Below, in pieces: positions 42,808 to 51,576 of a stretch of DNA of 54,468 bases. Where the stretch lies: the NCBI GenBank assembly GCA_910584665.1, contig CAJUBL010000011.1:1-54468 (forward strand), in the 5' to 3' direction. Under the pieces are notes generated by a model. That model was not told the DNA's origin and made no database searches. It saw only the letters and a program-made list of their open reading frames with translations. The stretch is from an uncultured Muribaculaceae bacterium (GTDB lineage Bacteria; Bacteroidota; Bacteroidia; Bacteroidales; Muribaculaceae). The first letter of the stretch is position 1; each line of letters begins with the position of its first letter. The position numbers were made by a program, and so were the translations under genes.

Positions 42808-43401
42808 ATGGTATACCTGCAATTGATATGGAGTTATCTTAAGATCGGTCTTTTCGGCTTTGGCGGCGGATATGCCATGCTGTCACTAATAGAGAATGAG
42901 ATTGTAAAACATGGTGGGATTCCGGCATGGGGTATTGACGGCCAGATATTTACAGATATTGTGGCGATCTCGCAGATGACTCCGGGACCGATAGGAATAA
43001 ATTCGGCTACTTATATAGGCTATGTAGTTCCGGGAAATGCCGGACTTGATTCTCCATGGTGGGGTATATTGGGTTCGGTCGTGTGTACTCTGGCTGTGGT
43101 ACTGCCTCCATTCCTTCTGGTGTCATATATGAGCCATTTCATACGCCGTCATCATGACAGCGCTATAATAAAAGGAGTGTTGTCGGGACTAAGGCCGGTA
43201 GTTGTGGGCCTGATCGCTTCGGCCGCGCTATTGCTGATGAACGGTCAGAATTTCGGTACTACCCCGCAGGAACTTACGGTCAGCGTGCTGTTGTGTATCG
43301 CTTCATTCGCAGTAGTGAAGTTTACCGGAATACATCCGATCTCTGTGATTACCGGAGCCGGGGCAATTGGTTTTATAACTTATTATCTCATAGGTATCTG
43401 A
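42808..43401 (+). CDS. Chromate transporter-family half protein, second subunit
   Basis: A 197-residue partner of the preceding gene, with the same layout: FGGGYAMLSLIENEIV at the N-terminus, ISQMTPGPIGINSATYIGY in the middle and about six hydrophobic helices. The two halves should assemble as a heterodimer. The coding regions are three bases apart and so surely co-transcribed, with folC continuing 30 bases downstream. Confidence 0.88.
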   Translation: MVYLQLIWSYLKIGLFGFGGGYAMLSLIENEIVKHGGIPAWGIDGQIFTDIVAISQMTPGPIGINSATYIGYVVPGNAGLDSPWWGILGSVVCTLAVVLPPFLLVSYMSHFIRRHHDSAIIKGVLSGLRPVVVGLIASAALLLMNGQNFGTTPQELTVSVLLCIASFAVVKFTGIHPISVITGAGAIGFITYYLIGI

Positions 43402-43431
43402 GAGTATGTTGAATTTTAACATTAATCTGGT

Positions 43432-44709
43432 ATGGAAACGTACGAAGAGGTTATAAATTTTCTATATAGCTGTACTCCGCAGTTCCAGCTTATCGGAGCG
43501 GCTGCTTACAAGCCGGGACTGGACACGGCACATTGTCTTGACAAAGCATTCGGCTCGCCACACAGAAGGTACAGGACCATACATATAGCAGGCACCAACG
43601 GCAAGGGTTCCACAGCCCATACTCTTGCGGCAATATTGCAGAGCGCGGGATATAAGGTGGGGTTATACACGTCGCCGCATCTGGTCGACTTCAGGGAACG
43701 GATAAGGGTAAACGGCGAAATGATTCCGAAGGCCGGTGTATTGGATTTTGTGAGACGATATAGGGATATCGCACCGAATTGCACTCCATCGTTTTTCGAG
43801 CTGACAACGGTGATGGCATTGGACTGGTTCGCGTCGGAGAATGTCGATATCGCAGTGATAGAGACCGGACTGGGCGGGCGTCTTGATACCACCAATATCA
43901 TAACGCCGATATTATCGGTCATAACCAATATCTCGTTTGATCATGTGGCACAGTTGGGAAATACACTTGAATCGATTGCCCGTGAGAAAGCCGGTATAAT
44001 CAAACCGGGTGTTCCGGTTGTGATAGGTGAGGCTGACGGGGCTGTTGCGAAAATTTTCGGGGAACGTGCCGCAGAACTGGGCTCATCCATTATATTCGCA
44101 TGCAGTAAGAGTTACTGGAGAAAGTCTGCTGTAGGAAATGATCATAATACCTATGAGAATACCCGGTGGGGGGATATCAAAGGGGAGCTTACCGGAGAAT
44201 GTCAGCAACGTAATGCCGCCACCGTAATGGCGGCACTCGAGATGCTTGGAAATACTGTGAGAATTACTGGTCGTGATGTCATGACCGGATTCGGGCAGGT
44301 TGTGTCAATGACACATCTTATGGGGCGTTGGATGACAGTAGCCGATAATCCGCTGACTGTGTGTGATACAGGACATAATACCGGCGGGTGGACATACACG
44401 TCGCGCCGTCTTGAAAATATGCCCCGGCCACTGGCCATGGTAATAGGTTTTGTAAGTGATAAGGATGTGGATCATATTCTGGAGATGATGCCGCGTGATG
44501 CCGTATATTATTTTACCCAGGCATCAATACCGAGGGCTATGGCACCTGAACTTTTAGCCCGTAAGGCTGAACGTTTCGGGCTTGAGGGGGTGGTTGTCCC
44601 GGATGTAAAGAAAGCAGTGTCCCGGGCATCGTGTGATGTCCGGGACACCGGGTCGGTCTTTATCGGCGGCAGTACTTTTGTTGTCGCCGATTATCTTGGA
44701 ACTGTTTAA
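43432..44709 (+). CDS. folC: Folylpolyglutamate synthase/dihydrofolate synthase
   Basis: Adds glutamate to dihydropteroate or folates. The 425-residue Mur-ligase-type enzyme shows the P-loop IAGTNGKGSTAHTLA (about residues 52-66), the loop VGLYTSPHLVDFRERI, IETGLGGRLDTTN, SFDHVAQLGNTLESIAREKAGI and the C-terminal domain with NPLTVCDTGHNTGG. Length is normal for the bifunctional bacterial form. It is the last gene of the transporter-led transcript, and its function is unrelated to the transporter. Confidence 0.94.
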   Translation: METYEEVINFLYSCTPQFQLIGAAAYKPGLDTAHCLDKAFGSPHRRYRTIHIAGTNGKGSTAHTLAAILQSAGYKVGLYTSPHLVDFRERIRVNGEMIPKAGVLDFVRRYRDIAPNCTPSFFELTTVMALDWFASENVDIAVIETGLGGRLDTTNIITPILSVITNISFDHVAQLGNTLESIAREKAGIIKPGVPVVIGEADGAVAKIFGERAAELGSSIIFACSKSYWRKSAVGNDHNTYENTRWGDIKGELTGECQQRNAATVMAALEMLGNTVRITGRDVMTGFGQVVSMTHLMGRWMTVADNPLTVCDTGHNTGGWTYTSRRLENMPRPLAMVIGFVSDKDVDHILEMMPRDAVYYFTQASIPRAMAPELLARKAERFGLEGVVVPDVKKAVSRASCDVRDTGSVFIGGSTFVVADYLGTV

Positions 44710-44765
44710 GTATACGTGGAAGAGACAGATCCGGATATACTTCAGAAGTTGTGTGACGTAGTTTC

Positions 44766-45140
44766 TCAGCGGGCGGCTATCACCTCGATCTCGACAAGGA
44801 CCTGCTTGGGCAATTCACGTACGGCAACGGCTGAACGTGCAGGGAACGGAGCGTTGAACTTTTCAGCGTAGACGGCGTTCATTGCCGCGAAGTCATTCAT
44901 GTCGGCCAGAAACACAGTTGTCTTGACTACGTTGTCAAGAGTCATGCCTGCCTCAGCGAGTATTGCTGTGAGGTTTGCGATAGACTGTGCGGTCTGTGCC
45001 TGTATACCTTCGGGGACTTTACCGTCGGCAGGATTGACCGGAATCTGACCGGAGATGAATACGAATGGACCGGCATCAATTGCCTGGCTGTAAGGACCGA
45101 TGGCTCCGGGAGCCGCTGTGGTTGAAATTGGCTGTTTCAT
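44766..45140 (-). CDS. ridA: RidA family enamine/imine deaminase
   Basis: A 124-residue protein of the YjgF/YER057c/UK114 family, which hydrolyses reactive 2-aminoacrylate-type enamines made by PLP enzymes. Signatures are AAPGAIGPYSQAID, VFISGQIPVNPADGK, and the ending RSAVAVRELPKQVLVEIEVIAA that contains the catalytic Arg (about residue 103 region). It is the last gene of the operon led by the LptF/G-type permease. Confidence 0.93.
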   Translation of the reverse strand: MKQPISTTAAPGAIGPYSQAIDAGPFVFISGQIPVNPADGKVPEGIQAQTAQSIANLTAILAEAGMTLDNVVKTTVFLADMNDFAAMNAVYAEKFNAPFPARSAVAVRELPKQVLVEIEVIAAR

Positions 45141-45162
45141 TGTTTAGAATATTTAATGGTAA

Positions 45163-46377
45163 TTATACGTTGTCGAGAGTGTGTCCCATGCGTTCTTTTT
45201 TAGTGTGCATGTAGAATTTGTTATATGGATTGGCGGCAACCTCAATGGGAACGTTTTCTATTACACGGAGACCGTATCCTTCAAGACCGATACGTTTGAC
45301 CGGGTTATTGGTCATGAGTTTCATATCCCGTATGCCGAGCATGTTGAGTATCTGCGCACCGACGCCGTAGTCGCGTTCGTCGGCTCTGTGTCCGAGGTGA
45401 ATGTTGGCCTCGACGGTGTCAAGTCCCTCTTCCTGCAGTTTATAGGCCTTGATCTTGTCCATAAGACCTATTCCCCTACCCTCCTGATTTAGGTACAGGA
45501 CCGCTCCACGGCCTTCGGCTTCGATCATGCGGAGTGCCTTATGCAACTGTTCTCCGCAGTCGCAGCGCTGTGATCCGAAGATGTCACCGGTAGCACATGA
45601 GGAATGAACGCGTACGAGCACCGGGGACCCGTCATTTATGTTGCCTTTTATGATGGCGATATGCTCCAGTCCGTTTGCTTTCTCACGAAACGGTATGAGA
45701 CGGAAATGTCCGTATTCTGTCGGCATATCGACCTCTACACCCATTTCAACGAGTCGTTCAGTCTCGATACGGTATTTTATAAGGTCGCTTATTGTAATGA
45801 GTCTGAGGCCCCATTCGTCGGCTTTCTCACGTAACTGGGGAAGCCGGGCCATGGTGCCGTCCTCATTCATTATTTCGATGAGTGCCGCAGCGGGCTGTAG
45901 CCCGGCGAGTTTCATAAGGTCAACCGCCGCTTCGGTATGTCCGGCTCTTTTGAGTACGCCTTCATCCTGAGCATATAACGGGTTTATATGACCGGGACGG
46001 CCAAAAGTGGCGGGCGTTGATGCGGGATCGGACAATGCGTTGATTGTAGCACAGCGGTCATGAACCGACACTCCCGTCGAGCATCCGTCCAGTTTGTCAA
46101 CGGTAACTGTGAACGGAGTGCCGAGTATGGATGTGTTATGGCTGGCCTGTGGCGACAGGTCGAGTTTCCGGGCCCTTTCCATTGTTATGGGAACACACAG
46201 GACACCTCGTCCGTTATGGAGCATGAAGTTCACTTGTCCCGGGGTTATAAGCTGGGCAGATACAATAAGATCGCCTTCGTTTTCCCTATCTTCACTGTCG
46301 ACTACTATGACCATATTGCCGCGCTTTATCTCTTCGATGGCTTCGGCGACAGAGTCAATTTTAATCTTCTGGTTCAT
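45163..46377 (-). CDS. ribBA: Bifunctional DHBP synthase/GTP cyclohydrolase II
   Basis: A 404-residue riboflavin-synthesis enzyme with both activities. The N-terminal dihydroxybutanone phosphate synthase has DSEDRENEGDLI and RPGHINPL-type RAGHTEAAVDLMKLAG. The C-terminal GTP cyclohydrolase II has the zinc motif SSCATGDIFGSQRCDCGEQ and NQEGRGIGL. Both domains look intact. It overlaps the end of the upstream permease gene by 17 bases, so it is translated from the same message. Confidence 0.96.
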   Translation of the reverse strand: MNQKIKIDSVAEAIEEIKRGNMVIVVDSEDRENEGDLIVSAQLITPGQVNFMLHNGRGVLCVPITMERARKLDLSPQASHNTSILGTPFTVTVDKLDGCSTGVSVHDRCATINALSDPASTPATFGRPGHINPLYAQDEGVLKRAGHTEAAVDLMKLAGLQPAAALIEIMNEDGTMARLPQLREKADEWGLRLITISDLIKYRIETERLVEMGVEVDMPTEYGHFRLIPFREKANGLEHIAIIKGNINDGSPVLVRVHSSCATGDIFGSQRCDCGEQLHKALRMIEAEGRGAVLYLNQEGRGIGLMDKIKAYKLQEEGLDTVEANIHLGHRADERDYGVGAQILNMLGIRDMKLMTNNPVKRIGLEGYGLRVIENVPIEVAANPYNKFYMHTKKERMGHTLDNV

Positions 46378-48214
46378 CGTTGTTGGGTTGTTGCTGAATT
46401 ATGTTGTTCTCATCCTGTTCCTTCCTAAGGAGGTACAGAAGCTGATTGTTGATATCAAGTATCTTGCCGAGAGAAGCCGGTGTCACGTCGAACGGATATC
46501 TGTTTATTGTGGCTATGACGCTGTGGCTTGTTGTGTTGGAGAGATGTTCAATTATACGGTTGAGATGCTGTTGCAGTTCACGGGCTGCAGGGCGCCATGA
46601 TGTGAGTCCTCTCATGAAGCGGACAATACGTTTTTTACTCAGCCGTCTGTCGGCGTCACGGATCTCGCGGTTAAAGGTCTCTATGGAGTCGATCGCTCTG
46701 TCAATAATTACGGTTTCCATGACAATTTCTTTGAGTTCGAGTTCGCGTTTGCGTCGTCCGGTTATTCGGGCAAAGAAATTCTTATAGGCATCGCTGTTGA
46801 ATACAGCAGAGTCGTTGACCGCTTTGTAGGTGAAGAATAGTCCCAGAGGGAAGAGAACTGCCGAACTGAGCCATATACCCTGCCAGACTTCCACTTTGGC
46901 GTCACGGGCCATTTTGTATCCGGAATTATCTATTATATAGTATATGATGAACAGGAATACCGATATGACGAGAGGAGTCCCGAGTCCTCCTTTACGGATA
47001 ATGGCTCCCAATGGTGCGCCGATGAAAAAGAAGATGATGCAAGCAAACGAAAGTGTGAATTTCTTATGCATTTCGATGCCATGCATACGTATGGCACGTC
47101 GGTCGTCGTCCATTGAGTAACTGCGGAACTCGTAGTCCTGTTTTATGCGTTTGATCTTGTTTATGGCCTGGTTTATGTATGATCTGGACATGGAATTTGT
47201 TCGTCCCCTGAAAATTGTGTCAAGAGGTATGGGCTCGTCGAGAATGACAGGCTGCTGTACCTCGTCGACCCAGGCAGTGTCGCGATATACACGTTTTGTC
47301 CGCTGTATGTTGAAGTAGTTGGAGCTGAGAAGTGTATTGGCGTAGATGGCACCTATGCTGTCGACACGATGGTTCACCGAGTCGATGGTGGCGCGTAGCT
47401 CGCGTATGTTCTTACCGATGTACTGATTGCGCATATTGCCCTCGTCCATACGGTTGAAGTTGTTGTCGAACCCTATGAGAATGTCCTTTTCTGTGAAAGT
47501 CTCCCGGCGGTACGGCTGATTGCGTGACCGGCCGCCGGCGGTCTGTTCGCGCAGGTTTTCGAACTGTTCGCCGCTGTGAAGCTGCAGTAAAAGATGGGTC
47601 TTGTCACGAGTGGTGCTCAGGTGCCCGGAGTCTGCGAGAATTATCCGTGCATTATCAAATCCGCGGGATACATCATAGATTGTCATGTCATACAGTGTTC
47701 CTGTCTCGCGGTCCTTGTGGTCAACGAACAGGTTTACCCCGGGGATCTGGTCATAGAAGACTCCCTCGGGAATCTCAACCTCGGGGGATTTCTGCCGCAT
47801 AGAGTACAATAGAGTCCACATCTTGGTCTGGGCAACAGGGAGGACGTTGTTCTGGAAAAAGAATGCTCCTACAGCTATGAATCCCATCAGTATAATAAGC
47901 GGCCGCATTGTTTTCAGCAATGAGACACCACCGGCTTTCATTGCAGTCAGTTCAAAACGTTCGCCGAGATTTCCGAATGTCATGAGTGATGCGAGTAGGA
48001 TCGCAAGAGGCAGAGCCATAGGAACCATTGTGAGTGCGGCGTAGAAGAATAGTTCAAGGATGACATCGAAGCCCAGTCCCTTACCGACAAGATCATCAAT
48101 GTATCTCCACAGGAACTGCATGAGAACGATGAACAGGCATATGAAGAACGTCATTACCAGCAAAGGTACGAAACTTTGCAGCATGAATGTATATAGACGT
48201 TTTACTCTTAACAT
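46361..48214 (-). CDS. LptF/LptG family lipopolysaccharide export permease
   Basis: A 617-residue inner-membrane protein of the YjgP/YjgQ family, the permease half of the LptBFG transporter. Six transmembrane helices are split around a large periplasmic jelly-roll domain (about residues 110-350). The first helix is preceded by LRVKRLYTFMLQSF. A soluble C-terminal tail of some 110 residues rich in charged residues follows the last helix. The frame runs upstream to 48319, but the start is the ATG at 48214, which has a consensus promoter ahead. F and G cannot be told apart here. Confidence 0.9.
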   Translation of the reverse strand: MLRVKRLYTFMLQSFVPLLVMTFFICLFIVLMQFLWRYIDDLVGKGLGFDVILELFFYAALTMVPMALPLAILLASLMTFGNLGERFELTAMKAGGVSLLKTMRPLIILMGFIAVGAFFFQNNVLPVAQTKMWTLLYSMRQKSPEVEIPEGVFYDQIPGVNLFVDHKDRETGTLYDMTIYDVSRGFDNARIILADSGHLSTTRDKTHLLLQLHSGEQFENLREQTAGGRSRNQPYRRETFTEKDILIGFDNNFNRMDEGNMRNQYIGKNIRELRATIDSVNHRVDSIGAIYANTLLSSNYFNIQRTKRVYRDTAWVDEVQQPVILDEPIPLDTIFRGRTNSMSRSYINQAINKIKRIKQDYEFRSYSMDDDRRAIRMHGIEMHKKFTLSFACIIFFFIGAPLGAIIRKGGLGTPLVISVFLFIIYYIIDNSGYKMARDAKVEVWQGIWLSSAVLFPLGLFFTYKAVNDSAVFNSDAYKNFFARITGRRKRELELKEIVMETVIIDRAIDSIETFNREIRDADRRLSKKRIVRFMRGLTSWRPAARELQQHLNRIIEHLSNTTSHSVIATINRYPFDVTPASLGKILDINNQLLYLLRKEQDENNIIQQQPNNDEPED

Positions 48215-48235
48215 GGTCGGTTGATAATTAGATTG

Positions 48236-48266
48236 CAAAGGTAGCGATATTTTCAGATATGTCAAA
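48236..48266 (-). promoter_or_regulatory. Promoter of the permease-ribBA-ridA operon
   Basis: On the minus strand TTTG (48266-48263), 19 bases, then TACCTTTG (48243-48236), a full consensus match. The permease ATG is 21 bases beyond. Confidence 0.75.
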
Positions 48267-48393
48267 ACTGCCGTATGCTGAATGGAGACCGGGTGGCAGA
48301 ACACTTTACAAATGATCAAAAATTTAATATTTTATGTATAATTATTCAGAATGTATAAAAAATAACAGCAATATATAAAATATTTTATGAAAA

Positions 48394-48426
48394 TTTGGCT
48401 AATTGTTATGAAAATATATATATTTG
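48394..48426 (+). promoter_or_regulatory. Promoter of the argR-like gene
   Basis: TTTG (48394-48397), 21 bases, then TATATTTG (48419-48426), 18 bases before the ATG at 48445. A weak ARG-box-like palindrome (about 48334-48350, TNTNNAATTATTCA form) lies upstream. Confidence 0.6.
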
Positions 48427-48444
48427 CGTAAAATAAACACTTAC

Positions 48445-48945
48445 ATGAAGAACAGAAAGAAAAGATTACCTGTAATCATTGACTTGCTTACCAACAAAAT
48501 CATCAAAAATCAGGAACAGTTGCTGAGAGAGTTGGAATTGCTTGGATTCACAATTACCCAGGCTACGTTGTCACGTGATTTAAAACATCTCAAGACTTCA
48601 AAAGTCTCGACCGGTTCCGGAGGATACCGGTATGTTATTGCCCGCAAACTTGGCGAAACTTCGGATATGGAAGGGTTTGACGGCCAGTATCCGGTGAAAA
48701 CAACTATAGTGTCAATATGCCGGTCATCAAATATAGTAATAATCAAGACCCGGAGTTCGCATGCTATCATATTATCGCAGGCTTTTGATGAGATGTCGAG
48801 CAATATATTGCTGGCATCTATGCCTTTAAACGATACATTGATGCTTGTATTGAAACCCGATGTGACCGGACTCTGTGTATATGAATTACTGACGAGTGTA
48901 ATGGCTACGGATCTTGTTGAACCATATCGTATGGCGCTCGGATAA
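48445..48945 (+). CDS. ArgR-like repressor, divergent in the effector site
   Basis: A 166-residue protein with the ArgR layout. The N-terminal winged helix is intact and has the recognition helix FTITQATLSRDLKHLKTS. The C-terminal oligomerisation domain is altered. The usual GDDT motif that binds arginine through two Asp residues reads ASMPLNDT, with Asn129 and Asp130. The glycine is also gone. It may respond to a different effector, or be a paralogue of a true ArgR. No arginine-synthesis genes are nearby. The start is the ATG at 48445; a TTG at 48424 lies within the -7 box. Confidence 0.8.
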   Translation: MKNRKKRLPVIIDLLTNKIIKNQEQLLRELELLGFTITQATLSRDLKHLKTSKVSTGSGGYRYVIARKLGETSDMEGFDGQYPVKTTIVSICRSSNIVIIKTRSSHAIILSQAFDEMSSNILLASMPLNDTLMLVLKPDVTGLCVYELLTSVMATDLVEPYRMALG

Positions 48946-48967
48946 CCAAGACAGCTGACCAGATATT

Positions 48968-49128
48968 TTTAAGCGCAGATTAATCCGATCGTTGAATTAA
49001 AGCGCAGATTACGCAGTTTATTATGACCATCCGGATGTTTTGATTAACCGCAAATTCCTTCTACGCTTTGCTCCGGAGGCGTTCTGTGTCAATATTAAAG
49101 TTGAACGATAAACGCGAATTACGCAAAA
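48968..49128. repeat. Degenerate AAGCGCAGATTA-type intergenic repeats
   Basis: Four related copies of a short motif lie between the argR-like gene and mltG: AAGCGCAGATTA near 48970, AAGCGCAGATTACGCAG near 49000, AACCGCAAATT near 49045, and AAACGCGAATTACGCAA near 49110. They are spaced irregularly, about 30 to 65 bases apart. No open reading frame, tRNA or terminator is visible in this stretch. It may be an old repeat array of the kind scattered in Bacteroidetes chromosomes. Confidence 0.5.
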
Positions 49129-49164
49129 AAATAAAGTAGTTCCGGGTGTTCAAATATATTTTCA

Positions 49165-49196
49165 TTTGTGGTTGTGGTCTGTGTTGATTATCTTTG
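49165..49196 (+). promoter_or_regulatory. Consensus promoter of mltG, near-leaderless
   Basis: TTTG (49165-49168), 20 bases, then TATCTTTG (49189-49196). The ATG at 49203 begins six bases after the -7 box, so the transcript should start within a few bases of it. Confidence 0.75.
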
Positions 49197-49202
49197 CGCA
49201 CG

Positions 49203-50210
49203 ATGAAGCGAATCATATACATATTTATAATAGTCGTGGTTGTTGCCGTAATGGCAATACTGTTATGCTATAATTATGCAACCCGAGCCTATGAAGGGGA
49301 GGAGATCCGTCTCAATATAGGTATGCATATTACCGAACTTCAGTTGAAGTCCGAACTTACCGATGTTTTGGGTAAGTCGGTCGGAACGGCTGTATATGAC
49401 ATATGGAAACTGAGGAATGGAAGTCTGTCCCGTGCTCATGGATCCTATAGAATAAAACCGGGTGACAAGTCATACAGCATAGCTATGAAAATAAGGGGCG
49501 GTATGCAGGACCCTTTAAATGTCACAGTTACCAATCAAAGGGACCGTGCCCGTATGTTAGATCAGATAGCATCCAATTTTGAATTCGGGAGCGATGCTTT
49601 AGGCCGAGCTGTTGACAGTATAGCGGCTGTCAACGGAATTGACAGTAACAATGCCATCTCCATCATATTACCTGACACGTATCAGTATTACTGGACGTCG
49701 AGTGCCGTCAGTGTCGCTGAGTCTCTGTTCCGGGAGTGGAGACGTTACTGGAATGACGACCGAATAAACAAGGCGCGACGCAAGGGGCTTGATCCGGTTG
49801 AGGTAAGTGTTCTTGCTTCGATTGTTGAGGAGGAGAGTTCCAGGACCGACGAGAGACCTGTGATAGCGGGACTGTATCTCAACAGGCTGTCAAAGGGTAT
49901 GAAACTGCAGTCGGATCCGACCGTCAAGTATGCTGTGGGGGATCCTGCGTTGCGTCGGATACTGAACAGGCATCTCGCGGTGGAATCGCCTTATAATACC
50001 TATCTTTATCCAGGCTTGCCTCCGGGGCCGATACGTATGGCAGACAAGACTACACTTGATGCTGTGCTGAACGCGCCTGAACATGAATATCTGTATATGT
50101 GTGCCAGAGAGGATTTCTCGGGATATCATAATTTTGCAAGGACTCTGAGCGAGCATAATGCTAATGCGTCAAGGTATCACAAGGCACTTGACAGCCGCGG
50201 AATAAAATGA
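49203..50210 (+). CDS. mltG: Endolytic murein transglycosylase
   Basis: A 335-residue inner-membrane protein of the YceG/MltG family, which cuts nascent glycan strands. One N-terminal transmembrane helix (about residues 5-27) anchors it. A LysM-like region follows, then the catalytic domain with SVLASIVEEESSRTDERP, carrying the catalytic Glu (VEEES), then VIAGLYLNRL, LQSDPTVKYA and LPPGPIRMA. It is the usual length. The ATG at 49203 is chosen over the TTG at 49194 because that codon falls inside the -7 box. The next gene starts four bases on. Confidence 0.93.
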   Translation: MKRIIYIFIIVVVVAVMAILLCYNYATRAYEGEEIRLNIGMHITELQLKSELTDVLGKSVGTAVYDIWKLRNGSLSRAHGSYRIKPGDKSYSIAMKIRGGMQDPLNVTVTNQRDRARMLDQIASNFEFGSDALGRAVDSIAAVNGIDSNNAISIILPDTYQYYWTSSAVSVAESLFREWRRYWNDDRINKARRKGLDPVEVSVLASIVEEESSRTDERPVIAGLYLNRLSKGMKLQSDPTVKYAVGDPALRRILNRHLAVESPYNTYLYPGLPPGPIRMADKTTLDAVLNAPEHEYLYMCAREDFSGYHNFARTLSEHNANASRYHKALDSRGIK

Positions 50211-50213
50211 GAC

Positions 50214-50450
50214 ATGATCATGAAGTATAAGTGTGATAACTGGAGAGTGGTTGCCGAATGTAATACCGAGACTGAGGCTTCGATTATAGCCGGTGCCATT
50301 GAGAACGAGGGAATACCAGTCCAGATAATGAATAGGGCATTGCAGAGTGCGTTGCCGATGACATATACCTGGGCTCCGGTGCAGGTTGTCGTTCCAGGAG
50401 ATATGGCTGATGAGGCCCGCCGGTTTGTCCCGGAGGATTCAAGAGTGTGA
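50214..50450 (+). CDS. DUF2007 domain protein
   Basis: A 78-residue protein. It has the single-domain layout of DUF2007: an N-terminal beta strand (DNWRVVAECNTETEASIIAGAIENEGI) in which the helix TEAEASIIAGAIENEGI-type segment precedes the second strand VQVVVPGDMADEARRF. This fold is shared with signal-transducing PII-like proteins. Function unknown. It starts four bases after mltG and probably shares its transcript. An in-frame ATG two codons in is also possible. Confidence 0.78.
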   Translation: MIMKYKCDNWRVVAECNTETEASIIAGAIENEGIPVQIMNRALQSALPMTYTWAPVQVVVPGDMADEARRFVPEDSRV

Positions 50451-50472
50451 TTTTAAAACAAAAATAAAAAGA

Positions 50473-51162
50473 ATGAAAAAGTGTTTTTTTATGCTGACGA
50501 TGGCTTTTATGGCATTGTCGTCACAGGCTGAGATCCCATCATGGATCCATACAGGGCGTTATGCCGATTCTAACAAAGAGCTTCAGTCGGCCGAGAATAA
50601 GGGTGACCGGGTGATATTCATAGGCAATTCGATAACAGAGGGTTGGGTAAGGCATCATCCGCAGTTCTTTGAGGCGAACAGGAATTTCCATGGTCGCGGT
50701 ATCTCCGGAGAGACTACGTGCCAGTTCCTGCTGAGATTCAGAAACGATGTCCTTGATAACAAGCCTGCTGTAGTTGTGATAAATGGCGGGACCAATGATA
50801 TAGCACTCAATACTGGTGATTATAATGAGGATTATACTCTCGGCAATATAATGTCGATGGCTGAGCTGGCCAAGGCCAACGGTATAAAAGTGATACTTAC
50901 ATCAGTATTGCCTGTCAAAAATTATGGATGGCGTCCGGAGATTACCGATGCGCCGGAAAAGATCGGTTCGCTGAACAGGCGTATAAAGGCGTATGCCAAT
51001 GAAAACGGATTCACATATGTCGACTACTATACGCCGATGGTTGTTGAGGGTGGTGCGCTGAATCCATCTTATTCAAATGATGGCGTACACCCCACTCCAT
51101 ACGGATATGATGTCATGGAGGCAATTATAGTGCCGGCAATCAAGGCTGAACTGGCCAGGTAA
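50473..51162 (+). CDS. Secreted SGNH/GDSL-family hydrolase
   Basis: A 229-residue exported esterase. The signal peptide is MKKCFFMLTMAFMALSSQA. The SGNH blocks are all in place: FIGNSITEGW with the nucleophilic Ser, GISGETTCQFLLRF, INGGTNDIA, and DGVHPTPYGY with the catalytic Asp-His pair. Such enzymes deacylate glycans, lipids or peptidoglycan precursors; the substrate is unknown. The frame is open from 50386, but that start would overlap the DUF2007 gene and would push the signal peptide inside the chain, so 50473 is chosen. A strong terminator follows. Confidence 0.9.
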   Translation: MKKCFFMLTMAFMALSSQAEIPSWIHTGRYADSNKELQSAENKGDRVIFIGNSITEGWVRHHPQFFEANRNFHGRGISGETTCQFLLRFRNDVLDNKPAVVVINGGTNDIALNTGDYNEDYTLGNIMSMAELAKANGIKVILTSVLPVKNYGWRPEITDAPEKIGSLNRRIKAYANENGFTYVDYYTPMVVEGGALNPSYSNDGVHPTPYGYDVMEAIIVPAIKAELAR

Positions 51163-51181
51163 TTTCTGATTTCAAATGCTT

Positions 51182-51223
51182 CGGCGACATTATGGGTTTG
51201 TCTCATGGTGTCGCCGTTTTTTT
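51182..51223 (+). terminator. Rho-independent terminator after the SGNH gene
   Basis: CGGCGACA (51182-51189) pairs with TGTCGCCG (51209-51216), a perfect 8-bp stem with a 19-base loop, followed by seven T residues. Confidence 0.9.
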
Positions 51224-51236
51224 ATAAAAAAGCGGA

Positions 51237-51269
51237 CCATTGAATGCCGGTCACCCGGAATTTCAATGG
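51237..51269. other. Isolated two-part hairpin in an AT-rich gap
   Basis: An outer stem CCATTGAA (51237-51244) with TTCAATGG (51262-51269) and an inner stem CCGG/CCGG (51247-51250 with 51255-51258) around a TCAC loop. It lies 14 bases after the terminator and has no T run, so it is not a second terminator. The stretch from 51270 to 51576 is very AT-rich, and nothing else recognisable was seen in it. Confidence 0.45.
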
Positions 51270-51576
51270 CCCTTTCTAAATTAATACCCAATTATAATCC
51301 TCACTTAAAAAAGTGTAACAACTAAATATCTTAATTACCTTATTGTTCTTTAATGTATGTAATTCTTAAACACGGTGCAAATTTAGAATATAATTTTTAA
51401 ACTGCCAAATATTTTTGAATATTTTTTAAAAATAAATGAAAAAATATAGTAAACTTTGGTTATACAAACTCTTATTGTGGAATTTTTATTATCAATGAAC
51501 TTATGATGTTGTGGAATTGTTAAATATGTGTAATGATTAATATTTTGACCGGTAGTTATTTAAACAATATATTTTT

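Noticed and set aside
48334..48350. ARG-box-like palindrome upstream of the argR-like gene
   Set aside because: Only a partial match to the operator consensus in a very AT-rich stretch, and this ArgR has an altered effector site. Not called as an operator.
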